Part shown: one piece after another, positions 43,917 through 52,876 of the stretch
Layout of the letters: each line of letters opens with the position of its first letter
How positions within the stretch are numbered: position 1 is the first letter of the stretch
Assembly: GCA_934597255.1 (NCBI GenBank)
Contig: CAKTQV010000010.1
Coordinates: 1 to 64,000, forward strand
Length of the DNA stretch: 64,000 bases
Source: an uncultured Oscillospiraceae bacterium
Lineage (GTDB): Bacteria; Bacillota; Clostridia; Oscillospirales; Oscillospiraceae
Direction of reading: 5' to 3'
Program-made: the position numbers and the translations under genes
The notes under the pieces: model-generated
What the model was told of the DNA's origin: nothing
What the model saw: only the letters and a program-made list of their open reading frames with translations
Databases searched by the model: none

Positions 43917-44716
43917 ATTACAAGCTTCCCTTGGAAATGAAGATCCACTGGGCCGAGAGCGCGCAGGACATCGAGCGCGAATGGGCGGAGCACGTTTTCT
44001 GGCACTCCACCGAGGATCGTCCCGGCTTTACGTCGTCTTACCGCTGGTCCCACTCGCCCGAGTGCTGCGCCACGCACACCTTCGGCACGCTCGTGGGCTA
44101 TGACAGCTGCGAGAAGGAATGGCGTTCCGGCATTTATGAAGGCTACGACGAGGATTACGATGAGCGCATCCCCCTGTATCCGGAGATGGCGAAGTATGAC
44201 CGGGGCCTGGGCATGTGCGTGCACGGCATCTGCTCCGGCGTGATCGAGATCGCGGACGACGGCCTGTCGGCGCGCAGCTCCTTCATCACGCCCGGCGTGG
44301 CCGGGAATCCCTCGGACGAGACGGGCCACAAGCACTATTCCATGATGTGGGAGCGCTATGGCCAGGACTGGATATTTGAAGACGGTGATTTCAAGACCGG
44401 CGAGTTCCGCATTCTGCACAACCGCGTCGGCTATGACTTCGCGTTCACCTACGACGGGAAAAACTGCGCGGAGGAGGCGTACCGCAGTCTGATGGACAGC
44501 GGGATGATCCTCGTGGGCATGCTCAGCCAGACGTCCCCGCGCAACATCGATATCCCCGGCCCGACGCATCTGCGCATGTCGGCCGTCCAGGTCCCGCAGA
44601 AGGACCCCGACTGCCCCAAGCCGTTTGCCTGCTGGGCCGAGAGCGAGACCTATATCCCGGCGCCGGGCGACAATATCAAATTCCGCAAGGTGTTTACAAA
44701 AAAGAACGAGGACTGA
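43913..44716 (+). CDS. NTF2/SnoaL-like protein 3 (more divergent)
   Basis: A 267-residue cytoplasmic protein co-translated with the previous gene. It shares length, tryptophan/tyrosine-rich composition and a strand-rich core (MMWERYGQDWIFEDGDFKTGEFRILHNRV broken as MMWERYGQDW and GEFRILHNRV) with its neighbours. The N-terminal NTF2 helix is less clear. It carries several cysteines (CC in SPECCATH). Assignment to the NTF2 group rests mainly on context and general pattern. Confidence 0.65.
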   Translation: MNYKLPLEMKIHWAESAQDIEREWAEHVFWHSTEDRPGFTSSYRWSHSPECCATHTFGTLVGYDSCEKEWRSGIYEGYDEDYDERIPLYPEMAKYDRGLGMCVHGICSGVIEIADDGLSARSSFITPGVAGNPSDETGHKHYSMMWERYGQDWIFEDGDFKTGEFRILHNRVGYDFAFTYDGKNCAEEAYRSLMDSGMILVGMLSQTSPRNIDIPGPTHLRMSAVQVPQKDPDCPKPFACWAESETYIPAPGDNIKFRKVFTKKNED

Positions 44717-44726
44717 ACTCGGTGCG

Positions 44727-44763
44727 CAGGCGCGGCCGGGCTTGCCCGGCCGCGCCTGTTTTT
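44727..44763 (+). terminator. Terminator after the NTF2-like genes
   Basis: A 15-bp GC-rich perfect stem (CAGGCGCGGCCGGGC and complement, 2-nt centre) is followed by TTTTT. It could attenuate rather than fully stop transcription into the permease gene 26 bp downstream. Confidence 0.88.
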
Positions 44764-44788
44764 CCGGTTTTAAAGGAGGTCATAGCGG

Positions 44789-45994
44789 ATGGCGCTGGTA
44801 AAGCTTCTGATCGTTTTTGCTCTTATCGTTGTCATTCTTAAATTCAAACTGCCGCTGTACGCCGCCATGGGCGCGGCGATCGTGTCCACGATCGTGCTGT
44901 ATCAGCTCCCCTTCGTCGGCTCGCTGGAGACGCTGCTGCACGCGACGATCGCGAAGGACACCATCGAAGTCGTCGTGGTGCTGTACATCATCACCTATCT
45001 GCAGCGGATGCTGGAGCGGCGGAGCCTGCTGGTGCGGGCGCAGCGCTCGCTCAGCGGGATATTCAACAACCGCCGCATCAACGCGTCCCTGGCGCCGATC
45101 CTGATCGGCCTGCTGCCGAGCGGCGCGGCGGCCAATCTCTGCGGCGACATTGTGGACGAGGCCACGCAGGATTATTACACGCCGCAGCAGAAATCCTTCG
45201 TCACGAGCTTTTTCCGCCATATCCCGGAGAGCTTCCTGCCGACCTATACGACGATCATTCTCGGCTGCGAATGGGCGGGCATCTCCATGTCGTCGTTCAT
45301 CCTGTCGATGATCCCGATGGTGGCGGCGATGTACTTCCTGGGCTGGCTGTTTTATCTGCGGAAGCTGCCGCGGGAAACGGGCGAGAACATGGAGGGAGGC
45401 CGGCTGCACTATGTGCTGGAGCTGTTCAAGAGCCTGTGGAGCCTGTTTCTGATCATTCTGCTGATCCTGGTGCTGGACATGAACATCGTGGTGGCGCTGG
45501 CCATCGGCATTGCGCTGGCGCTGATCGTTTACCGCTTTTCCTGGAAGGAGATCCGGGAGATGGTCCCCAGCGCGTTTGAGCCGAATATGCTGCTCAACAC
45601 CTATCTGGCGATGCTGTTCAAGTATATCCTGACGGCGACCGGCGTGCTGGAGGCGCTGCCCGGCTACTTTGCCGTGCTGCCGATCCCGACGTGGCTGACA
45701 TTTGCGCTGCTGGTGTTCTTCGCCTCGCTGGTGGGCGGCGGGACGGCGATCCTGGCCATCAGCATCCCGCTGGCGTTTTCCACGATCCCCGGCGCGGGCG
45801 TGCCGCTGCTGATGCTGATACTCAGCTATGAGTACGCGGCCATGCAGGTGTCACCCACGCACGTCTGTCTGAGCATCGTGTGCGACCATTTCAAGATATC
45901 GCTCGGCGAGCTGATCAAGGAGTCGATCCCGGTGGTGGCCTGCTTCTGCGTGATCGCGGCGGGCTATTACATGGTGCTGACGCTGTTTGTGTAA
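44789..45994 (+). CDS. DUF401-like integral membrane permease
   Basis: A 401-residue polytopic membrane protein with about ten TM helices. It resembles the DUF401 (PF04165) family of the ion-transporter superfamily: LAPILIGLLPSGAAANLCGDIVDEA in a central loop and the C-terminal VGGGTAILAISIPLAFS and SPTHVCLSI motifs. It probably moves an organic anion or similar solute. AAAGGAGG precedes the ATG. It follows the NTF2-like genes in the same direction and may carry their substrate or product; this is inference. Confidence 0.7.
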   Translation: MALVKLLIVFALIVVILKFKLPLYAAMGAAIVSTIVLYQLPFVGSLETLLHATIAKDTIEVVVVLYIITYLQRMLERRSLLVRAQRSLSGIFNNRRINASLAPILIGLLPSGAAANLCGDIVDEATQDYYTPQQKSFVTSFFRHIPESFLPTYTTIILGCEWAGISMSSFILSMIPMVAAMYFLGWLFYLRKLPRETGENMEGGRLHYVLELFKSLWSLFLIILLILVLDMNIVVALAIGIALALIVYRFSWKEIREMVPSAFEPNMLLNTYLAMLFKYILTATGVLEALPGYFAVLPIPTWLTFALLVFFASLVGGGTAILAISIPLAFSTIPGAGVPLLMLILSYEYAAMQVSPTHVCLSIVCDHFKISLGELIKESIPVVACFCVIAAGYYMVLTLFV

Positions 45995-46006
45995 AGCCTG
46001 TAAATA

Positions 46007-46042
46007 AAGAAGCATCCGGGCTTCGGCCCGGATGCTTCTTTT
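46007..46042. terminator. Bidirectional terminator with TTCG tetraloop
   Basis: A 15-bp stem (AAGAAGCATCCGGGC and complement) is closed by a TTCG tetraloop between the permease gene and the convergent LysR gene. TTTTC follows on the plus strand. Confidence 0.9.
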
Positions 46043-46046
46043 CGGA

Positions 46047-46928
46047 TCAGTCGGCGTACCAGCTTTGCATATGGCTGATAAAGGGCGGGATGAGCGGGTG
46101 CTCGCTGTATTTTTTCCACACGCAGCTCAGCCCGGAATCGCTGGGGAGCGGAAAGCGCTTGAGCCCGGTGTGCGAGCGGAGATAGCCGAAGCGATCGTCG
46201 CACAGCACGATGCAGCGCCGCAGCTGCACCATGGCGAGCAGGGAATGGAAGTTCGGCAGCGTGATGATGCGGCGCGGCTCGATGTCCAGCGAGCTCATCT
46301 CCCGGTCCGCGATGCGCTTCCACTCCAGCGAGTTCCAGTCCCAGGAGGGGACCTCCAGAAACGGCAGACCCCAGCAGTCCGGGTCGATGCTGTCCCCGGG
46401 GACGTCGGCCGGCGCGTAAAAGCACATCCGGTCGTGCGTGAGGAAGGCGGTCTCGTAGGAGTTGTCAAGCAGGATCTGGTCGCTGGGCATGAGGACCATG
46501 TCCAGCTCGCCCGCGTCGAGCTGGGCGATGAGCGGGCGGTTGTGGTACTGGCGGACCTTGAAGGTCGTATAGGGATGGCTTTTGCGGAAGGAGGAAAAGC
46601 CGCTGTCGATCTCGCCGAAGGGGTCGATCCAGATGGATATCCCGACGCGCAGCGTCAGGCTCATGCGCTCGCGCATCTGCTTGCAGCTGGCGACGGTGAG
46701 CCGGATGCGGTTGAGCCAGCCGTTCCAGAGATCGCGGTAATAAATGCCGGCGGCGGTCAGCTCGATCTCGTTGTGGCGGCGGATGAACAGGCGGACGCCG
46801 AGCTCCTCCTCCAGATTGGAGATGTATTTGCTGATGGCCTGCTGGGAAATGAAGATGCTTTTGGCGGCCTGCGTGAAATTGAGCGTCTGGGCGACGGCCA
46901 GGAAGCATTCGATCTGAGTCGTGTTCAT
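46047..46928 (-). CDS. LysR-family transcriptional regulator (second member of tandem pair 2)
   Basis: A 293-residue LysR-type regulator with HTH IECFLAVAQTLNFTQAAKSIFISQQAISKYISNLEEELG split over residues 6-45, and an effector domain starting LRVGISIWIDP. The first codons overlap the preceding LysR stop by 4 bp. It corresponds to the gene at 29381-30280: shared MN-x2-QI-x-CFLA start, ELGVRLF-x-RR, AG-x-YY and an IV/IITLP segment before a conserved ligand-pocket region. Confidence 0.88.
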   Translation of the reverse strand: MNTTQIECFLAVAQTLNFTQAAKSIFISQQAISKYISNLEEELGVRLFIRRHNEIELTAAGIYYRDLWNGWLNRIRLTVASCKQMRERMSLTLRVGISIWIDPFGEIDSGFSSFRKSHPYTTFKVRQYHNRPLIAQLDAGELDMVLMPSDQILLDNSYETAFLTHDRMCFYAPADVPGDSIDPDCWGLPFLEVPSWDWNSLEWKRIADREMSSLDIEPRRIITLPNFHSLLAMVQLRRCIVLCDDRFGYLRSHTGLKRFPLPSDSGLSCVWKKYSEHPLIPPFISHMQSWYAD

Positions 46929-47815
46929 AGCGTCACCTCCGGGCGCCGGCGGAGAAATTCAAGGAAGGGGGCGGCCGCCGGGTTTTTGTTGCCCTGCGAA
47001 TGAATGGCGCAGAGCGTGGTGCTGCGCTCGAGCGGCTTGAACAGGAAGAAGTCGAGATCGGACAGCGGCTTGCATTTGGGCGAGACGGCGATGCCGTTTC
47101 CGAAATGCACCTCCGTGTACGCCGACGACCAGTTCGGCAGCACGACCACGAGCTTCGGTCTGCGGCCAAGGCGCATGAGCTCGTCGTTCACGCGCTGGAT
47201 GACCATGTCGTCGTCGGCCTCCCAGACGGGAACGGTGAAAAACGGGATGGCCATGGTCTGGGGGCTGGAAAGGTCGAACGAGGTGAAAAGACTGTCCTTA
47301 TCGACCAGCAGATACAGGGGCAGCTCGCACAGCGGCGTGCAGTCGAAAAAGTGCTCCAGGCCCCGCGTGAGAAAGCGGGAGGCGATGGCGACGTCCACGC
47401 TCCCGTCGTCGATCATGCTGATGAGGTTGCGGGAGGTCGTGAGCCTGGCGTCGATCTCGATCTCCGGGTGGAGAAGGGCATACTCCTTTATGGCATCGGT
47501 GATCCAGTCGGGACAGCCGGACCAGTCGCACCAGCCGACGCACAGGCGGCTGCCGCTGCGGTCGTTGGAGAAGAAGTATTTCGCGGCGGTGAGATCCTGC
47601 TCCAGACTGGAAAACAGGCGGAGAAATTCCTCGCCGGCGTGCGTGAGGTGGATGGAGGAGGTATCCTCGTGAAACAGCTGCACCTGCAGCTCGCTTTCGA
47701 TCTTGCGGATGTTGCGGAGAACGGACTGCGGCGTGCTGTAAAATTTTTCGGCTGTCAGCGCCAGATCCTTCGTGCGCGCGAGCGAGAGAAAATAGCTTAC
47801 GTTTGTGTCGTTCAT
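46925..47815 (-). CDS. LysR-family transcriptional regulator (first member of tandem pair 2)
   Basis: A 296-residue LysR-type regulator with an N-terminal HTH and an effector domain opening LCVGWCDWSGCP. The ATG at 47815 (MNDTNVSYF) is chosen because GAGG lies 8 nt upstream and it aligns with the MNDT start of its paralogue at 30277-31128. It diverges from the OYE/importer B genes across about 200 bp, which makes that cassette its most likely target. Confidence 0.88.
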   Translation of the reverse strand: MNDTNVSYFLSLARTKDLALTAEKFYSTPQSVLRNIRKIESELQVQLFHEDTSSIHLTHAGEEFLRLFSSLEQDLTAAKYFFSNDRSGSRLCVGWCDWSGCPDWITDAIKEYALLHPEIEIDARLTTSRNLISMIDDGSVDVAIASRFLTRGLEHFFDCTPLCELPLYLLVDKDSLFTSFDLSSPQTMAIPFFTVPVWEADDDMVIQRVNDELMRLGRRPKLVVVLPNWSSAYTEVHFGNGIAVSPKCKPLSDLDFFLFKPLERSTTLCAIHSQGNKNPAAAPFLEFLRRRPEVTL

Positions 47816-47937
47816 GTCGGAGACCTCACCGGAATTTTCGGATATGAATTCGAGCATGAAAAAATATTAACACCTTTCCGGCGGCTTGGCAACCGGCGCT
47901 GACAACACTTTTTTCGGCCGGAGCACGAGTTTTGTTG

Positions 47938-47967
47938 TTTCACTTTACCGATGCTTTTCTATATAGT
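47938..47967 (+). promoter_or_regulatory. Candidate promoter of the OYE/importer cassette B
   Basis: TTTCAC (47938-47943), an 18-bp spacer and TATAGT (47962-47967) lie about 44 bp before the reductase start, in the AT-rich gap facing the LysR pair. Confidence 0.45.
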
Positions 47968-48011
47968 GTAAACATAGTTTGATATTTTTAAAGCAAACAG
48001 GAGATGATCGA

Positions 48012-49958
48012 ATGAAAGAGTACCCGAATCTGACGAGACCGCTGACGGTGGGGAATCTTACGCTGAAAAACCGTATGCTTTCCTCCCCCACGTCCATGGC
48101 GGAGCTCGGCCCCAACGAGCATTATTCCGATGACAACATCGAATATTATAAACTTCGCGCTGCCGGCGGTGCGGCGCTTGTCACCATTGGCGACGTGATC
48201 GTCGATCTGGACACCGGCCGCTCGCACCCGCAGCAGGCCGGCATCAACGACCCTGGCTCCTGGCCGTATTTTATCAAGCTCGTCGACGCCATCCACAGCC
48301 ACGGCGCGGCCGCTTCGGTGGAGCTTGACCACGGCGGCGCCCTGTGCGCGCCGGATATGATCGGCGGAAAGAACGCGATCGGCCCGTCCGGCTATGTGGA
48401 CGCCTGGGGCGACACGGTGGACGAGATGACCGAGGAGCAGATCGAGCAGATCGCGGAGGCCTTCGGAATGGCGGCCGGCCGGGCCAAAAAGCTTGGCTTT
48501 GACATGGTCATGCTCCATTCCGGCCATGGCTGGCTGCTGCACCAGTTCATTTCGGAGATGACGAATCACCGGAAGGATCAGTACGGCGGCAGTCTTGAAA
48601 ACCGCATGCGCTTCCCGCTGCTCGTGGTCGAGAAGATCCGCGCGGCCGTGGGCCGCGGCTTCCCGATCGAGGTGCGCATCAGCGGCTCGGAGCGCTGCGA
48701 GGGCGGCTTCGACCTTGCGACCGGCATCGAGGTCGCCAAGATGTACGACGGAAAGGTCGATCTGATCCACGTTTCCGTGGGCACGCAGCAGGACGAGTAT
48801 TCCTGCGTTCTGATGCACCCCGGCGCGTTCCAGAAGGACATGGAGAACGCATCCTACGCCGCCGAGATACGCAAGCATGTAAAGACCCCGGTGGTCAGCG
48901 TGGGCGCGTTCAACATGCCGGACGACATGGAGCGCTTCCTGGCCGAGGGCGGCGCGGACGCCATTGCCATGGGCCGCGCGCTGGTGGCCGACCCATTTTT
49001 GCCGCATAAGGTCATCGACGGGACGCCGGAGAAGATCACGCCCTGCATCCGCTGCAACGAGTGCGAGAGCGGTCTGATCGAAAACCGCACGCTGCGCTGC
49101 TCCGTCAACCCGATCATCGGGCGCGAGCGCGATTATTTCCATCCCCTGCCCCAGACCCGCAGGCGCAGGGTCCTCATCGTGGGCGGCGGCCCCGGCGGCA
49201 TGCAGGCGGCGCTCGAGGCGCACAAGCGCGGCCACGAGGTCATTTTGTGCGACGAGCGGCCGGTTCTGGGCGGCGCGCTGAAATATGCCGACTGCGGCGC
49301 CTATTTCAAAAAGCCCATGCTGCGCTACAAGGAGAGCCAGGCGGAAAAGGTCATGGCGCTGCCCATCGACATCCGGCTGAACACCAGGGTGGATAAGGCG
49401 CTGGTCGAGCAGATCGCGCCGGACGTGCTGATCCTGGCGGTGGGCGCGCGGCCGTTCCTTCTGCCGGTGCCCGGCGCGGACGGCAGCAACGTGGTCTTCG
49501 GCGCGGATCTGGAGGCGGACACGCCGATCGGCGAGCGCGTGGTCGTCATCGGCGGCGGCTTCGTCGGCTGCGAGGAGGCCGTGTATCTGGCCGATAAGGG
49601 CCATCATGTGACCATTCTGGAGATGCTCCCGATGCTCGCGTCGGAATGCGGCAAAATGCACCGGCTCGGCCTGATGCACGAGATCGAGGGCAGCGACCGC
49701 ATCGAGTGCGCCACGGGGATGCGCTGCACCCGGATCACCGGGGAGGGCGTTTACGCCGCGGACGCGGAGGGTAAGGAAGTGTTCTATCCCTGCCAGACGG
49801 TCGTGATGGCGGCGGGTCTGCGCGCGCGCACGGACGTCGTGGACGAGCTGCGGACGCTGTGCCGGGACGTGTACGTCATCGGCGACGCGCAGAAGGCGCA
49901 GAAGGTCATGCACGCGGTCCGCGGCGGCTACGACGCCGTGGTCGACATGGGCATGTAA
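48012..49958 (+). CDS. OYE-type NADH:flavin oxidoreductase with 4Fe-4S and FAD domains (cassette B)
   Basis: A 648-residue paralogue of the enzymes at 32-1993 and 27298-29271. The FMN barrel is 1-342, with ELDHGGA (104-110) and HSGHGWLLHQFISE (169-182). Cluster cysteines are C345, C348, C351 and C363. Dinucleotide motifs are GGGPGGMQAA and GGGFVGCEEA. As in the 27298-29271 protein, tryptophan stands where FadH has its catalytic tyrosine. The ATG at 48012 has AGGAG 8 nt upstream. It leads the importer B genes. Substrate unknown. Confidence 0.9.
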   Translation: MKEYPNLTRPLTVGNLTLKNRMLSSPTSMAELGPNEHYSDDNIEYYKLRAAGGAALVTIGDVIVDLDTGRSHPQQAGINDPGSWPYFIKLVDAIHSHGAAASVELDHGGALCAPDMIGGKNAIGPSGYVDAWGDTVDEMTEEQIEQIAEAFGMAAGRAKKLGFDMVMLHSGHGWLLHQFISEMTNHRKDQYGGSLENRMRFPLLVVEKIRAAVGRGFPIEVRISGSERCEGGFDLATGIEVAKMYDGKVDLIHVSVGTQQDEYSCVLMHPGAFQKDMENASYAAEIRKHVKTPVVSVGAFNMPDDMERFLAEGGADAIAMGRALVADPFLPHKVIDGTPEKITPCIRCNECESGLIENRTLRCSVNPIIGRERDYFHPLPQTRRRRVLIVGGGPGGMQAALEAHKRGHEVILCDERPVLGGALKYADCGAYFKKPMLRYKESQAEKVMALPIDIRLNTRVDKALVEQIAPDVLILAVGARPFLLPVPGADGSNVVFGADLEADTPIGERVVVIGGGFVGCEEAVYLADKGHHVTILEMLPMLASECGKMHRLGLMHEIEGSDRIECATGMRCTRITGEGVYAADAEGKEVFYPCQTVVMAAGLRARTDVVDELRTLCRDVYVIGDAQKAQKVMHAVRGGYDAVVDMGM

Positions 49959-49970
49959 TGCTGGTATAAT
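49942..49970 (+). promoter_or_regulatory. Internal promoter for importer B genes
   Basis: TCGACA (49942-49947), a 17-bp spacer and TATAAT (49965-49970) with an extended -10 (TGG before it) straddle the 3' end of the reductase gene, about 45 bp before the permease start. Confidence 0.65.
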
Positions 49971-50016
49971 CCCTTCATAAACGGCGGAAAAGAGAAACAC
50001 GGAGGTGTGAAGGCTT

Positions 50017-51003
50017 TTGCTGAAGTATATTGTCAAGCGTATCCTGCTCATGATCCCGGTTTTGCTGGGCGTGCTTCTGATCGTTTTCACGATCAGCCAC
50101 TTCATGCCGGGCGACCCGGTCATCAGCGTGCTGGGAACGGAGTTCACGGAAGAGGAGTATGTGGCCAAAAAGCATGAAATGGGATTGGACAAGTCCTATT
50201 TTGAGCAATTCTTCAACTATGTATACAAGCTCGTGACACGGGGCGATCTGGGCACGAGCTACGCCACGAGCCAGCCGGTCGCAAACGAAATACACAACCG
50301 CATCTGGATATCGCTGGCCATCGGCGTGCTGGGCCTGCTGGTAACGGCGCTGATCGGCATACCGTTCGGGATATTGTCGGCCACGAAGCAGTATTCCGTC
50401 TGGGACTACTCCGTCACGGTGGCGGCCATGTTCTTCGCGTCGGTCCCCGGCTTCTGGCTGGCGCTGATGATGATGATCGTGTTCGCGCTGAAGCTGCGCT
50501 GGCTGCCGGCTTCCGGCATCACCACCTGGAAGCACTACATCATGCCGGTTTTGTGCAACGCCATGATGTCCGTGGCCAGCACGACCCGTATGACGCGCTC
50601 GAGTATGCTTGAATGCATCCGGCAGGACTACATCCGCACGGCCCGCGCCAAGGGCGTGCAGGAGCGCGTCGTCGTTTACAAGCACGCGCTGGTCAATGCG
50701 CTGATCCCCGTCATCACCATCATCGGCTCGCAGGTCGGCGCGCTGGTGGGCGGCTCGGTGGTCGTGGAGACGATCTTCTCCATCCCGGGCATGGGCATGT
50801 ACCTGATGACGTCCATCAGCACGCGCGACTTCCCGGCGATCATGGGCGTCGTGGTGGTGCTGTCGGTGTTCGCGAGTCTTGCCAACCTGCTCGTAGACAT
50901 CATCTATTCGCTGGCCGACCCGCGCATCAAGGCGCAGTTCGCCGGCACGAACCGGAATCGGAAGAAGAAAAGCGAAAGCGGAGAAGTGGAGGCGGCGGCA
51001 TGA
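50017..51003 (+). CDS. Peptide/nickel-type ABC importer permease, DppB/OppB-like (cassette B)
   Basis: A 328-residue membrane permease with LKYIVKRILLMIPVLLGVL as first TM helix, MPGDPV after it and RTARAKG in the coupling region. It starts with TTG at 50017; GGAGG is 11-13 nt upstream. It is closely related to the permease at 5708-6724. The stop overlaps the next ATG by 4 bp. Confidence 0.9.
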   Translation: MLKYIVKRILLMIPVLLGVLLIVFTISHFMPGDPVISVLGTEFTEEEYVAKKHEMGLDKSYFEQFFNYVYKLVTRGDLGTSYATSQPVANEIHNRIWISLAIGVLGLLVTALIGIPFGILSATKQYSVWDYSVTVAAMFFASVPGFWLALMMMIVFALKLRWLPASGITTWKHYIMPVLCNAMMSVASTTRMTRSSMLECIRQDYIRTARAKGVQERVVVYKHALVNALIPVITIIGSQVGALVGGSVVVETIFSIPGMGMYLMTSISTRDFPAIMGVVVVLSVFASLANLLVDIIYSLADPRIKAQFAGTNRNRKKKSESGEVEAAA

Positions 51004-51893
51004 AGAAAAGAAGAACAACGGACGCCCCGGCCGACACTCTCCGGAGCAGAAAGCACAGCCAGGCCCACGACGTGTGGCGCCGCCTGTGCCGGAACAAGCT
51101 GGCCATGGTCGGGCTTGTGATGGTCGCGTTCATCGTGCTGTCCTCGGTTTTCGCGCCGCTGCTGACGCGCTATGACTACGCCGAGCAGGACATTCTCAAC
51201 CGCCTGCAGCTGCCGAGCCGGGAGCACATCCTCGGCACGGACAACTTCGGCCGCGATCTGTGGTCCCGCTGCCTTTACGGCGGGCGCGTGTCGCTGCTGA
51301 CCAGTCTGCTGGCCTGCGCCATCGGAACGATAACGGGCGTGCTGCTGGGCGCGGTCTCCGGCTATTTCTCCGGCTGGGTCGATAACCTCATCATGCGCAT
51401 CATCGACGTGATCCAGGCCATTCCCAGCATGCTGCTGGCCGTGGCGGTCTCCGCCATGCTCGGCACCGGCATCGTGAACACGGCCATCGCCCTGTCATTC
51501 GGCGCCTCGGCGGGCACGGCGCGCATGATGCGCGCGACGGTGCTGCAGCTGCGCGACCAGGAATATGTGGAGGCGTCCCGCGCCTGCGGCGCCCGCGATC
51601 TGCGCACCATGCTCACGGAGATCGTGCCGAACTGCCTCGCGCCCATCATCGTTTCCACGACGATGATGATCGGCATGGGCATACTGAACATATCGGCGCT
51701 GAGCTTCATCGGCCTGGGCATTCAGCCGCCCACGCCGGAATGGGGCTCGATCATGAACAGCGGACGCGAATACATCCGCGCGTTCTATCCCATCGTCACC
51801 TTCCCCGGCATCTTCATCATGATCACAATGTTTGGCTTCAACGTTCTGGGCGACGGCCTGCGCGACGCGCTCGATCCGCGGCTGAAGCAGTAA
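51000..51893 (+). CDS. Peptide/nickel-type ABC importer permease, DppC/OppC-like (cassette B)
   Basis: A 297-residue permease with the OppC-type N-terminal region (WRRLCRNKLAMVGLVMV), LGTDNFGRDLWSR, a coupling segment (EASRACGARDLRTML) and the same C-terminal GDGLRDALDPRLKQ as the cassette A protein. The ATG overlaps the DppB-like stop (ATGA). Confidence 0.92.
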   Translation: MKKRRTTDAPADTLRSRKHSQAHDVWRRLCRNKLAMVGLVMVAFIVLSSVFAPLLTRYDYAEQDILNRLQLPSREHILGTDNFGRDLWSRCLYGGRVSLLTSLLACAIGTITGVLLGAVSGYFSGWVDNLIMRIIDVIQAIPSMLLAVAVSAMLGTGIVNTAIALSFGASAGTARMMRATVLQLRDQEYVEASRACGARDLRTMLTEIVPNCLAPIIVSTTMMIGMGILNISALSFIGLGIQPPTPEWGSIMNSGREYIRAFYPIVTFPGIFIMITMFGFNVLGDGLRDALDPRLKQ

Positions 51894-51905
51894 GGAGGCG
51901 GACGC

Positions 51906-52874
51906 ATGAGTTTGTTGGAGATCAAAAATCTGTCCATCCAGTATCAGACGATGGACCGCACGGTCTGCGCGGTGAACGACATCAGTCTGACCATAGAAAA
52001 GGGCGAAACGCTCGGTCTCGTGGGCGAGACCGGCGCGGGCAAGACGACGACGGCGCTCGGCATCCTGCGCCTCGTGCCCGACCCGCCCGGGAAGATCGTC
52101 GGCGGCGAGATCCTGTATAACGGCGAGAACGTCATGGAGATGAACGAGGCGCAGCTGCGGGATATGCGCGGCGGCAAGATCTCTATGATATTCCAGGACC
52201 CCATGACGGCGCTCAACCCCGTTATGCGCGTGGCCGACCAGATCGCCGAGGGGATCCATCTGCACAGCAAGTGCAGCAAGGGCGAGGCGATGATGGAGGC
52301 CTGCCGCATGCTGGAGATGGTCGGCATCCCGGCCGAGCGCGGCGTGGAATATCCCCACCAGTTTTCCGGCGGCATGAAGCAGCGCGTCGTTATCGCCATG
52401 GCGCTGGCCTGCAGCCCGGAGCTGCTGCTGGCCGACGAGCCGACGACGGCGCTGGACGTGACCATTCAGGCGCAGGTGCTCGATATGATGAACGACCTGA
52501 AAAAGAAGATGGGCACGGCCGTTCTGCTGATCACGCACGACCTGGGCGTCGTGGCGGAGACCTGCGACAAGGTGGCCATCATGTACGCCGGCGAGATCGT
52601 GGAATACGGCACGCTGGAGGATATCTTCGACCATGTGCAGCACCCCTACACGCAGGGGCTGTTCGGGTCGCTGCCGAGCCTTGACAAGTCGGTCCACCGC
52701 CTCAGCCCCATCTACGGGCTGATGCCCGACCCGGCGCATCTGCCGGAGGGCTGCAAGTTCAACCCCCGCTGCCCGCACGTCACGGAGGCCTGCCGGCAGA
52801 GGGAGCCTGAGCTGACGGAGGTCACGCCGGGCCACTTTGTGCGCTGCGTCAACGCGAGAAAAGGAGAGTGCTGA
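51906..52874 (+). CDS. Peptide/nickel-type ABC importer ATPase, DppD/OppD-like (cassette B)
   Basis: A 322-residue ATPase: Walker A GETGAGKTT, Q-loop FQDPMTALNP, intact signature FSGGMKQR, Walker B LLADEPTTALD, switch LITHD and a C-terminal cysteine cluster. It is nearly collinear with the ATPase at 3843-4814. AGGAGG precedes the ATG. Confidence 0.92.
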   Translation: MSLLEIKNLSIQYQTMDRTVCAVNDISLTIEKGETLGLVGETGAGKTTTALGILRLVPDPPGKIVGGEILYNGENVMEMNEAQLRDMRGGKISMIFQDPMTALNPVMRVADQIAEGIHLHSKCSKGEAMMEACRMLEMVGIPAERGVEYPHQFSGGMKQRVVIAMALACSPELLLADEPTTALDVTIQAQVLDMMNDLKKKMGTAVLLITHDLGVVAETCDKVAIMYAGEIVEYGTLEDIFDHVQHPYTQGLFGSLPSLDKSVHRLSPIYGLMPDPAHLPEGCKFNPRCPHVTEACRQREPELTEVTPGHFVRCVNARKGEC

Positions 52875-52876
52875 CT

